From Prochlorococcus sp. AG-355-I04 (GTDB lineage Bacteria > Cyanobacteriota > Cyanobacteriia > PCC-6307 > Cyanobiaceae), in the NCBI GenBank assembly GCA_003280915.1, contig QCDL01000009.1:1-48456 (forward strand): a stretch of 48,456 bases of DNA, given 5' to 3'. The translations under genes were made by a program, and so were the position numbers. Below are positions 35,000 through 43,469 of this stretch, in pieces. Position 1 is the first letter of the stretch. Each line of letters starts with the position of its first letter. The notes beneath the pieces were generated by a model. That model saw only the letters and a list, made by a program, of their open reading frames with translations. It had not been told where the DNA came from and did no database searches.

Positions 35000-36055
35000 A
35001 TGAGTTTAAAAAATAAAAATATTCTTGTAACTGGAGCTGCAGGATTTATTGGGCATGCATTAATTGAAAGAATTTTAAAAGAAAAAGAGATTAATATTAT
35101 TGGGATAGATAATCTAAATTCTTACTATAATCCACTCTTAAAACAAAAAAGGATTGAGCTACTTCATCAGAAAAATATAGATAAAAGATGGAAATTTTTT
35201 AAAGTAGATTTAAAGGACAATTTTAAAGTTGATGAGATTTTCAAAAAATTTAATCCAGATATTGTTATTAATTTAGCTGCGCAGGCAGGAGTAAGGTATT
35301 CTCTTGAAAATCCGAAAACATACATTGAGAGTAATCTGGTTGGTTTTTTTAATATATTAGAGAGCTGTAGAAAATATGATATTGAACATTTAATTTATGC
35401 GTCAAGTAGCTCTGTTTACGGAGGTAATAAAATTATGCCTTTTAATGAAAATAATAGTGTTGATCATCCTTTGAGTTTATATGCAGCGACTAAAAAATCT
35501 AACGAAATGTTGGCACATTCTTATAGTCATCTTTTTCAGATACCTTCAACAGGATTAAGATTTTTCACAGTATATGGGCCTCTAGGAAGACCGGATATGG
35601 CCCCAATGATTTTTGCTGATTCAATTATTAATGGCAAACCAATCAATGTTTTTAATGATGGTAATATGTCAAGAGACTTTACATATATTTCAGATGCTGT
35701 TGAAGCTATTTTTAAATGCTGTTTAAAAAAACCTAGTCCAAATAAATCTTTTTATGAAAACCCACCCGATCCATCTACTTCTTTTGCTCCACATAGAATT
35801 TTTAACGTAGGAAGTAATAATCCAATAAATCTTTTGAAATTCATAGAAATGTTGGAATCTGAAATAGGATTAAAAGCAATAAAAAAAATGCAGCCTATGC
35901 AGCCAGGAGATGTAAAATCAACATATGCTGATATAAGTAAAATTAGAGGTTGGGCAAATTTTCAACCAAAAACTTCTTTTCAAAAAGGGATTCATCTTTT
36001 CGCTAATTGGTATAAAGATTATATTTCTTCTGACTACTATAGAAAAACAGAATAA
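35000..36055 (+). CDS. UDP-glucuronate 4-epimerase-like protein
   Basis: A 351-residue SDR of the CapI/GAE type: VTGAAGFIGHALIER, NSYYNPLLK (family-specific), AAQAGVRYSLENP, ASSSSVYGG, catalytic YAATK, TVYGPLGRPDM and NDGNMSRDFTYISD. It interconverts UDP-glucuronate and UDP-galacturonate at C4, giving acidic residues for the polymer. It starts a plus-strand run that continues with gtrA 4 bp later. The 271-bp spacer before it is A/T-rich with no obvious signal. Confidence 0.9.
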   Translation: MSLKNKNILVTGAAGFIGHALIERILKEKEINIIGIDNLNSYYNPLLKQKRIELLHQKNIDKRWKFFKVDLKDNFKVDEIFKKFNPDIVINLAAQAGVRYSLENPKTYIESNLVGFFNILESCRKYDIEHLIYASSSSVYGGNKIMPFNENNSVDHPLSLYAATKKSNEMLAHSYSHLFQIPSTGLRFFTVYGPLGRPDMAPMIFADSIINGKPINVFNDGNMSRDFTYISDAVEAIFKCCLKKPSPNKSFYENPPDPSTSFAPHRIFNVGSNNPINLLKFIEMLESEIGLKAIKKMQPMQPGDVKSTYADISKIRGWANFQPKTSFQKGIHLFANWYKDYISSDYYRKTE

Positions 36056-36059
36056 AAAA

Positions 36060-36431
36060 GTGTTATTTAAAACTGAAAGTAAATTTTTTATTTTTGGCTG
36101 CCTTAATTTTGTTATTACAAATATAATTTTGCAATGGCTATTAATTATAAGTACTGCTTATTTTGCGACTTTTGTTAGTCAAATAGTAAATTTCCTTATT
36201 GGGTATTTTCTTTATAGTAAATTTGTTTTTATTGTTAGGTTAAGAGAAAAATCATTTTTTTTTAGATATTTATTTTTAGCTATTTTAAGTTGGAATATTA
36301 ATTTTATTTCAATCAACTTTTTATCAATTCAATTCTCATTTAGTAAAAATTTAGCAGCATTGATTATGATACCTTTATTGACTATTTTTTCTTTCGTAGT
36401 CCAAAAATACTATGTATTTGCAAAAAAGTAA
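36060..36431 (+). CDS. gtrA: GtrA-family flippase-like membrane protein
   Basis: A 123-residue protein with four predicted membrane helices and the GtrA hallmarks: KFFIFGCLNFVITN in helix 1, QIVNFLIGYFLYSKFVF in helix 2, and a C-terminal FVVQKYYVF. GtrA proteins are thought to flip undecaprenyl-phosphate-sugar across the membrane for modification of surface glycans. GTG start; the last 20 bp overlap the GT-C-like gene. A GtrB-like GT2 is at 41331, so all three parts of a Gtr-type system are present. Confidence 0.85.
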   Translation: MLFKTESKFFIFGCLNFVITNIILQWLLIISTAYFATFVSQIVNFLIGYFLYSKFVFIVRLREKSFFFRYLFLAILSWNINFISINFLSIQFSFSKNLAALIMIPLLTIFSFVVQKYYVFAKK

Positions 36432-37533
36432 TTCTTTTTTTAATAAAAATGTATTCATAAATTCTTTTTTTATTTTCTTTTGCTCTAGAGCATTTATTGC
36501 AATTTTAATGTACTTTTTTCTTGATAAATATGATAGTAGATTCTTTTCTTTCACAGATCTTGATTACTACAATAGCGGTCAATTAAGTATTTTTAGTCCC
36601 AACTATTTTTATGCTAAATTAATTCAATTTATTGGATATAATAATGAGAGTATTCATGACTTGTTTTTTCTACTTTTATCCTCATTAATTTCGATAATTG
36701 TTGTTACCCCTTATATAAAGATTGCTTCGAAAATCTGTACAAAAAAACAATCTTATATTTTTTCTTTTTTACTTGGTTCACATCCGTATATAGTACTTTA
36801 TTCTTTAAAATTAGATTCCAGTTTGTTCCCGTTAATAGTCATAAGTTTTTTTAATTTTTATCTTTTTAATCAAAATAATAAAAATTACCTTTTTTTAATA
36901 TTTTTAAATACCTTCTGCCTAATTTTCAGAAACTCGCTTTTACCTTTTTCGATTTTGATTTATATATTTTTCTTCTTAAAAAGGAAAAGTTTTTCAAATT
37001 TTCAAAAATTTATTATTTACATAAGCCTTTTAGTGGTAAGTTTTATTTTTTTTTCACAGTTTGGTTATGGCCTAGAATATGTTAATCAAAACTTTGGATG
37101 CTTTTCTCAAAAAAGTATAGAAAATTTCCTAAGATCGATGTTTGGTCAAAATATTTCGAGTTACTTATCTTATATATTTACTCCTGTAGTTCATTTATTT
37201 CTCAATCTAGGAGCTAGAGAGGCAATATCAGCTTATTGCTTTAGTTTGCCGACTGAAATAGCCCCTAGTAATTTTATAAATATCCTAACTACATTTATTT
37301 TCTTTAGTTTGCATTTTTATCTGCTATTGAAAATAATATATTTGGTATTAAATAATTTTTCGTTAACTCAAATGTCAATTTTAATTCCATTTTCAATTTT
37401 GTTACCAACCCTTTATGGGTCTGCACATATGAGATATTTATTACCATTAATGCCAATGTTACTTTTATGGCAATTTATATCAAAAGAAACTATATTAAAT
37501 AACCCAAAAATACAAAAGCAAAATATGGAGTAA
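36412..37533 (+). CDS. Polytopic membrane glycosyltransferase (GT-C-like)
   Basis: A 373-residue protein with about nine to ten membrane helices. An acidic FTDLDYYN sits in the first external loop, where GT-C enzymes keep a DxD/DE catalytic motif, and AHMRYLLPLMPML in the last part matches the usual C-terminal end of such proteins. The 20-bp overlap with gtrA suggests it is the periplasmic transferase that uses the undecaprenyl-linked sugar. Sequence divergence makes the sugar unpredictable. Confidence 0.6.
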   Translation: MYLQKSNSFFNKNVFINSFFIFFCSRAFIAILMYFFLDKYDSRFFSFTDLDYYNSGQLSIFSPNYFYAKLIQFIGYNNESIHDLFFLLLSSLISIIVVTPYIKIASKICTKKQSYIFSFLLGSHPYIVLYSLKLDSSLFPLIVISFFNFYLFNQNNKNYLFLIFLNTFCLIFRNSLLPFSILIYIFFFLKRKSFSNFQKFIIYISLLVVSFIFFSQFGYGLEYVNQNFGCFSQKSIENFLRSMFGQNISSYLSYIFTPVVHLFLNLGAREAISAYCFSLPTEIAPSNFINILTTFIFFSLHFYLLLKIIYLVLNNFSLTQMSILIPFSILLPTLYGSAHMRYLLPLMPMLLLWQFISKETILNNPKIQKQNME

Positions 37534-38204
37534 TGATGGATATTAATAATTATTGGTCAAAATACAATAAGGATTTACTTGAATTAAATAATAAAATTCT
37601 TAATCATAATACAAAGCATAATTTTAATTATGTAGAGGATTCTTTTTATAACCATGTTAGAGATATTCTTTCATTGATTATTATTAAACTTTGTGATGGG
37701 AAAAAACCTTTAAAGATACTTGATTATGGTTCTAATATACTTACATGGTCTAATTTTAAAAATAAAATTAGCCTTGATAAAATTGAAGTATCATTATATG
37801 ATCCTTATTATTCGAAAGAATATGAAAAAATAGACGAAAATATAAAAATTTTTTCAAATTTTGATTTTATTAAAAAGTCATTTTTTGATTTAACTATTTT
37901 TGGCTCTTCTTCTCAATATATTGAAAACTTTTATAGTCTTTTAGAAAATAATAAGGAAATTTTTTCCCAAAATATTCTTTTTACACATACACCTTTTTCT
38001 TTAAAAGAAAATTTTATGTCTTCTCAATTTACGGGTTATAAAGGAAAACAACATGTAAGATCAGTTGATTCACTAAAAGAGTTTTTTATCAAAAGGAATT
38101 ATGAACTTGTTTTTAAATCAGTTATTAATAATAATTACGCTAGTGTCGAAGAAGCATATTTAAAACAGACGATATATGCAAATCTTTTCTTCTCAAAAGA
38201 TTAA
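37533..38204 (+). CDS. Methyltransferase-like protein
   Basis: A 223-residue protein with a weak class-I methyltransferase layout: KILDYGSNILTW at the SAM-loop position and SLYDPYYS at the next strand end; FGSSSQYIENFYSLL resembles a putative sugar-methyltransferase family seen in polysaccharide clusters. The glycine loop is degenerate (GSN rather than GxGxG). The ATG overlaps the stop of the membrane transferase gene by 1 bp, so it belongs to the same transcript. Confidence 0.5.
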   Translation: MMDINNYWSKYNKDLLELNNKILNHNTKHNFNYVEDSFYNHVRDILSLIIIKLCDGKKPLKILDYGSNILTWSNFKNKISLDKIEVSLYDPYYSKEYEKIDENIKIFSNFDFIKKSFFDLTIFGSSSQYIENFYSLLENNKEIFSQNILFTHTPFSLKENFMSSQFTGYKGKQHVRSVDSLKEFFIKRNYELVFKSVINNNYASVEEAYLKQTIYANLFFSKD

Positions 38205-38212
38205 TTCTGAAA

Positions 38213-39370
38213 TTACCAACCCTCATTTATGATTCTACATATTTTTAAACAATCAGAGATCTCTACTTTATGGTGCAAGGGTAAAACTAAATATTTATCT
38301 TCTAGTAAATCCATATTTGGTAGATCTTTTACTCGCCCTCCAAAAATTGAATACCTGTCGTTTCTATAATGAACTTGAGCACTTTCAACAGAAAATTTTC
38401 TTAATTTTTTCATCAGAGCAAATCTATTTTTTTTAACTATTAAAGTACATAACCATGGACAAACATAATAATCTGGATCATTATCTTTTTGGAGAACTTC
38501 TACGTCATCATGCTTAATATTTTCAACATATGTTTTAAGGAGATCTCGGCGTTTTTTAATTAAAATAGGAAGATGATTTAGGGCAGATAAACCTAAACAG
38601 GCAGCAAAATCTGTCATTTGATACTTATATCCTAATTCTTTAATATCATTTTCCCAATTTCCTTTTTGCTTAGAAGATCTATCAATTCCAAACCATCTGA
38701 GTCTTTTTGCCTTTTCTACTAAATTTGGATCTTTTATTGATAACATTCCTCCATCAGATGTGGTAATAGTTTTTATAGCTTGAAATGAATATGTTGTGAA
38801 ATCTGCATACTCACAAGCGCTCAAATTTTTATATTTGCTCCCAATGGACTGAGCACAATCCGCTATTAACTTTAAATTATATTTCTTACATATTTCTAAT
38901 AAATCATCATACTTTGCGGGGATTCCTCCATAGTCGACAGCAACTATTGCTTTTGTTTTTTTTGTAATACGATGTTCAATATCATTAAAGTTAATATTTA
39001 ATGTTTCAGGGTCAATATCTGTAAAAACTGGAGTAGCCCCCTCGTACAAAAGGGGAAGATTTGTGGCAGTACAAGTGAATACTGGTGTTATTACCTCATC
39101 GCCAGCTTTTATGCCTGCCAAGAGATATGCAAGATGCAGAGAGTCAGTTCCGCTTCCTGTGGCTATAAATTTATTTTTTGATCCTAAAATTTCTGAAAAT
39201 TTCTTTTCAAATAACTCAACTTTTGGTCCCTGTCCAATCCATCTAGAATTTAATGTATCTAGTAATTCTTCCTTAGCTTCTGGCGCTACAAAAGGATAAA
39301 ATAGTGGTAGACCTTCTTCTGGATCTAACAGCGCGAATTCATTCATCCCCTGTTCTGAATTTTTTGACAT
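38213..39370 (-). CDS. DegT/DnrJ/EryC1-family sugar aminotransferase
   Basis: A 385-residue PLP enzyme. ATGSGTDSLHLAY is the cofactor phosphate loop, DCAQSIGSKY supplies the ring-stacking/Asp region, and SFQAIKTITTSDGG holds the Schiff-base lysine K200. These enzymes transaminate nucleotide-linked keto-sugars. Two possible keto-sugar sources are nearby, the CapD-type dehydratase (43470) and RmlB (42410). The product may be a 4-amino-4,6-dideoxyhexose. Convergent with the methyltransferase-like gene, 8 bp apart. Confidence 0.9.
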   Translation of the reverse strand: MSKNSEQGMNEFALLDPEEGLPLFYPFVAPEAKEELLDTLNSRWIGQGPKVELFEKKFSEILGSKNKFIATGSGTDSLHLAYLLAGIKAGDEVITPVFTCTATNLPLLYEGATPVFTDIDPETLNINFNDIEHRITKKTKAIVAVDYGGIPAKYDDLLEICKKYNLKLIADCAQSIGSKYKNLSACEYADFTTYSFQAIKTITTSDGGMLSIKDPNLVEKAKRLRWFGIDRSSKQKGNWENDIKELGYKYQMTDFAACLGLSALNHLPILIKKRRDLLKTYVENIKHDDVEVLQKDNDPDYYVCPWLCTLIVKKNRFALMKKLRKFSVESAQVHYRNDRYSIFGGRVKDLPNMDLLEDKYLVLPLHHKVEISDCLKICRIINEGW

Positions 39371-39490
39371 AAAAACTAATATTAAATTTTAATTTTTTGA
39401 AAGAGAAAAATTCTTGTTTTTATTTTACTTTATTGATCTAGAAAGTTCTAAAAGTTTAAAAACCATGTTGCAAAATACAAATTATTTTTC

Positions 39491-41221
39491 TTATTTAATA
39501 TTAATTACCCTATCACAAAACTTTAAAGTATTTTTTCGATGAGAAACTATTAGTAAAGTATATTCTTCATCCAAGTTTTTTATAAATTCCATTATGGAAT
39601 CTTCTGTATAGATATCTAAAGCACTTGTCGCCTCATCAAGAATTAAAATTTTACCCCCTTTGTAAATTGCCCTAGCAATTCCAATTCTTTGCCTTTGACC
39701 TCCGCTTATTTGAATACCTCTTTCTCCAACATTTGCAAATAGTCCATTTTTAGAATTTTTAACAAGTTCATTTAATTGAGATATATTTATTGCCTCTTTT
39801 AATTTCTTTATATCTATATTCTTTTTATCAATTCCAAATGCAATATTTTCAGCTAAGGATTGATCTGAAAGAAAAATATTCTGAGGCACATGAGATATTT
39901 GTGTATACCATCCCTCAATTTTGAAATCACTTGCATGCATGTTTTTCCCGTCAACTAATATTTCGCCATCATAAGGTTTTGTTAAGCCCATCATTAAATC
40001 TAAAATAGTACTTTTACCAACTCCAGATTTACCAATAAGACCTAATTTTTCACCCTTTTTTATTGTTAGGTTAAAATCTTTCAAAATGTAATTTGAATTA
40101 GAATTATATTTAAAAAAAACTTTTTTAAATATAATTTCGTTTTCAAAATTCTCTTTATACTTTTTATTAATATATTTTTTTTTAATCTTTTCATTTTCTA
40201 GTAATGATAAAACATTAAAGGTTGAGTATTTATGAGTCTCAATGAATACATAAGAACCGTATATTTGTTGTAAGGGAGTCAGTAAACGTTGAATGCCAAA
40301 GGCAAATGTACCTAATATTGGAATTATCTCAATTGGATTATTTCGTGAATAAAATAATGCAGATATTATTAATATTGTAATTCCTATTACCTCTAAAAAG
40401 TATTTTGGTGATGACTCTAGAAAATTACTTTTAGCATCAATTAATCTTAGTTTTCTATCTTTACTTTTGAAATCATTTACAAATGTTTTTTGACATTTAT
40501 CCAAAATGATGTCTCTAATGAATCCCAAGCCTTCTTGTAAGGTTTTAGTTTGTTGCGTAACGAGTTTTGATTGTATCTTGGCAATATTGTCTATTCTTTT
40601 GTTGATAAATAAGATTAAAAGGCCATAAAAAACAATAAAAGAAAATGAAATAATAAAAGTAATTTCGAAATTTATTTTTATTAGACTTAAAAAGATTGAG
40701 AAAAATATAAAAATAGAACTAATAAATGTCATAAGATACCTTATAGTATCTGTTAATGAACTTGTCTTAGTCACTATTGTGGATATTATGTTACTTGTAT
40801 TTGTTCTGACATGAAATTCATATGGCTGGTACAAAGAATTTGAATATGCTGTACTACCTAATTCATTTCCAAGACTAGCTGCAAAGTGATTATTCAAATA
40901 TATTGTTAACAATCTAAAAAATGCAGAAGTTATTAAAAGAAAAATAAAGATAATAAAAAGAGATATTAAACTATCCTGATTACTCAAAAAATTTTTTGAA
41001 AATAGCGAATCAGCGTTATTTAGAATATTAATATTTTTATTTGATTCCTCAAGAGCAACGAGGAATGGCTGAATTGAAGAAAGTGTTAATATTTCAACAA
41101 CACTTGTTATTAAAATTAAAATACTTAAAAATCCTAATTGTCTTTTTCTTTTATATGATAAATTTCTAAATAACTTGCTTAAAATTTTGACTAAAGATAT
41201 ATTTTGAGAATTATTTATCAT
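39491..41221 (-). CDS. ABC exporter of the MsbA/PglK type
   Basis: A 576-residue half-transporter: six membrane helices in the first 320 residues, then Walker A GKSGVGKST, ISGGQRQRIGIARA signature, Walker B ILILDEATSALD and switch His in VSHRKN. Length and layout match MsbA and PglK. PglK flips lipid-linked oligosaccharides; no Wzx-type flippase is visible in the window, so this protein or the 14515 paralogue may take that role. Unlike that paralogue, its D-loop is canonical. 120 bp separate it from the aminotransferase start. Confidence 0.92.
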   Translation of the reverse strand: MINNSQNISLVKILSKLFRNLSYKRKRQLGFLSILILITSVVEILTLSSIQPFLVALEESNKNINILNNADSLFSKNFLSNQDSLISLFIIFIFLLITSAFFRLLTIYLNNHFAASLGNELGSTAYSNSLYQPYEFHVRTNTSNIISTIVTKTSSLTDTIRYLMTFISSIFIFFSIFLSLIKINFEITFIISFSFIVFYGLLILFINKRIDNIAKIQSKLVTQQTKTLQEGLGFIRDIILDKCQKTFVNDFKSKDRKLRLIDAKSNFLESSPKYFLEVIGITILIISALFYSRNNPIEIIPILGTFAFGIQRLLTPLQQIYGSYVFIETHKYSTFNVLSLLENEKIKKKYINKKYKENFENEIIFKKVFFKYNSNSNYILKDFNLTIKKGEKLGLIGKSGVGKSTILDLMMGLTKPYDGEILVDGKNMHASDFKIEGWYTQISHVPQNIFLSDQSLAENIAFGIDKKNIDIKKLKEAINISQLNELVKNSKNGLFANVGERGIQISGGQRQRIGIARAIYKGGKILILDEATSALDIYTEDSIMEFIKNLDEEYTLLIVSHRKNTLKFCDRVINIK

Positions 41222-41330
41222 TTATATAAATAATGCAACTTATTTCTTTTTTAATAATATATTCATTTATGTGTTTTAAACAAATATTTTAAAAATTTAA
41301 TTAAACTAACATCCTAATGTTCATCATTTT

Positions 41331-42341
41331 ATGAATTCAAGAATTGCCATAGTCATACCTTGCTTTAAAGCTAATAAACAAGTTGGTATTTTCACAAAGA
41401 AATTACTTGAGATATGTGATTTCTTTAAAAACAAATGCTTAATTAACATTTATATAGTAAATGATAGTTGCCCTTTGAATAGTTGGGAGCAAATTCAAAT
41501 GAGAGATAATATAAAAATAATTCATCATAAAAATAATCTTGGAGTTGGAGCTGCAACTTTAACTGGCTTTAAAAAGGCTTTAAATGATGGTAATGAATAC
41601 TTTATTAAAATGGATGCCGATGGTCAGCATCCTGCAGAATATCTCTTTGAATTAATTCCTTATTTATTATCACTACCCTCCAATCAATTAATTTTAGTTA
41701 AAGGTAGTAGATTTTCACTACCAACAAAAAAAGAAAAGATACCTTTTATAAGAAAATTGGGTTCATTTATCCTTGAACCTATTGCAAAAATTTCATTATC
41801 TTACAAGGGTCTTACTGATATCGCTAATGGTTTTATAACTTTAAATCAAGTTACTCTTGAATACATTATCTCTGAAAGATTTTTAAATCCACTAGAACCT
41901 AGATATTTATTTGAAAGTAGTATTCTTCAAGCATGCAGTAACTTAGGCGTTGAGATTCATGAGTTTAATATGCATTCAATATATGGAGCTCAGTGGACAA
42001 GTTCTATGAATTCTTATCAAATGATATTTCCATTGTTGTTTTTTTGGACTAAATCTCTTATTTCAAGTTTGTCCTCAAGATATTTTTATAGATTTAACTT
42101 TGGCTCTTTTTTGTTGATTACTTCTTTAGTCAATTTACTTATTTCTGCTTTAATTTTTTATTTTAAAGTAATTCCAATGATTTTTAAAGATATCTATGTA
42201 ACTCCTGGTAATGCATCAGCATTTACTTCTTTATTTATATTATCTGTCATTTTATTTTGCTTTTTTATAATCTATGATTTTTCAAACAGGGTTAATGTTA
42301 AACGTGTCTTTTTTAGAATATCTGCTAAGAAAATAATCTAA
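41331..42341 (+). CDS. DPM1/GtrB-like glycosyltransferase family 2
   Basis: A 336-residue GT2: AIVIPCFKANK opens the domain, NLGVGAATLTGFKKAL binds the nucleotide, DADGQHP carries the DxD metal motif, and KGSRFS follows. Two C-terminal hydrophobic segments (about 255-280 and 293-315) anchor it. The layout matches polyprenyl-phosphate glycosyltransferases such as GtrB and ArnC, which make undecaprenyl-phosphate-sugar on the cytoplasmic side. It would serve the GtrA and GT-C-like genes 3.8 kb upstream. Confidence 0.85.
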   Translation: MNSRIAIVIPCFKANKQVGIFTKKLLEICDFFKNKCLINIYIVNDSCPLNSWEQIQMRDNIKIIHHKNNLGVGAATLTGFKKALNDGNEYFIKMDADGQHPAEYLFELIPYLLSLPSNQLILVKGSRFSLPTKKEKIPFIRKLGSFILEPIAKISLSYKGLTDIANGFITLNQVTLEYIISERFLNPLEPRYLFESSILQACSNLGVEIHEFNMHSIYGAQWTSSMNSYQMIFPLLFFWTKSLISSLSSRYFYRFNFGSFLLITSLVNLLISALIFYFKVIPMIFKDIYVTPGNASAFTSLFILSVILFCFFIIYDFSNRVNVKRVFFRISAKKII

Positions 42342-42378
42342 TTTTTTTTAATAAATTATTATCTTAATTTTGATTACA

Positions 42379-42384
42379 TATAAT
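42379..42384 (+). promoter_or_regulatory. Candidate -10 box TATAAT
   Basis: TATAAT lies 26 bp before the TTG start of rmlB, giving a plausible leader of about 19 nt. No good -35. Chance occurrence is possible in such A/T-rich spacer. Confidence 0.3.
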
Positions 42385-42409
42385 ATAGTGATATGTGATT
42401 TAATTTAAT

Positions 42410-43438
42410 TTGCTTGTATCTTATAAAAGAGTCTTAATAACTGGTGGTTATGGTTTTATTGGAAGTGCTTTGGTAAGGAAGCTGCTCCATCAAACGAAAT
42501 TAAAAATATTAAATATCGATAAAATTGGTTATGCAAGCAACTTAAGTAGTGTTAACAAATTAATTGAATCTAATAAAAATTTTTATCAAGAAAGATATTC
42601 ATTTTTAAAGATTGACTTATTAAATAGTAATGATTTAAAAAATGCAATATTTGAATTTAAGCCTAATCTTGTATTTCATCTCGCCGCAGAAACTCATGTT
42701 GATAAATCAATAATAAATCCTAATAAATTTGTTACTAATAATATTATAGGGACTTCAAATTTGTTAGAGATATTAAATCAATATTTTAAAGGCTTATCGT
42801 TAAGTGAAAAAAATTTGTTTAAGTTTATTCATGTTAGTACTGACGAGGTTTTTGGATCGTTAGGTAAAAATGGAAAATTCTCTGAAATATCGCCTTATAA
42901 ACCAAATAGTCCTTATGCAGCATCTAAAGCAGGTAGTGATCATCTTGTTAAGGCTTGGTCAAAAACTTATGGATTTCCTGCCATCGTTACAAATTGTTCT
43001 AATAATTTTGGACCTTGGCAATTCCCAGAAAAACTTATTCCTTTAACCATTTCTAAATCTTTAAAAAAAGAAGCTATACCACTATATGGAAATGGTAAAA
43101 ATGTCCGTGACTGGATATATGTTGAAGATCATGTTAATGCATTAATAGAGTGTGCAAATAATGGGAAAATAAATTCCTCTTACTGTATTGGGGGTAATAA
43201 TGAAATTTCTAACATTAACTTAGTTAATCTTATATGTACTATTTTAGATGAAAAAAAACCTTGGGAAAAGTCCTATAAAACTTTAATTAAATTTGTTTTA
43301 GATAGAGCTGGTCATGACTATAGATATGCAATTGATAGCTCAAAAATTAAGAGCGAATTAGAATGGAAACCTACACATAATTTTGAGGAATCTTTATCTT
43401 TAACAATTGATTGGTATTTAAAAGAAAACGATCAATAA
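42410..43438 (+). CDS. rmlB: dTDP-glucose 4,6-dehydratase
   Basis: A 342-residue SDR with RmlB blocks: ITGGYGFIGSALV, AAETHVDKSI, HVSTDEVFGSLG (catalytic Asp-Glu pair), YAASKAGSDHL and SNNFGPWQFPEKLIPL. It makes dTDP-4-keto-6-deoxyglucose. RmlA, RmlC and RmlD are not in the window, so the product may go to an aminated or other deoxysugar rather than rhamnose, or those genes lie elsewhere. Only a TTG start (42410) fits; the first motif begins at residue 9. Confidence 0.94.
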   Translation: MLVSYKRVLITGGYGFIGSALVRKLLHQTKLKILNIDKIGYASNLSSVNKLIESNKNFYQERYSFLKIDLLNSNDLKNAIFEFKPNLVFHLAAETHVDKSIINPNKFVTNNIIGTSNLLEILNQYFKGLSLSEKNLFKFIHVSTDEVFGSLGKNGKFSEISPYKPNSPYAASKAGSDHLVKAWSKTYGFPAIVTNCSNNFGPWQFPEKLIPLTISKSLKKEAIPLYGNGKNVRDWIYVEDHVNALIECANNGKINSSYCIGGNNEISNINLVNLICTILDEKKPWEKSYKTLIKFVLDRAGHDYRYAIDSSKIKSELEWKPTHNFEESLSLTIDWYLKENDQ

Positions 43439-43469
43439 TTTAATAAATAAGTTAAAAATATTTTTAAAT

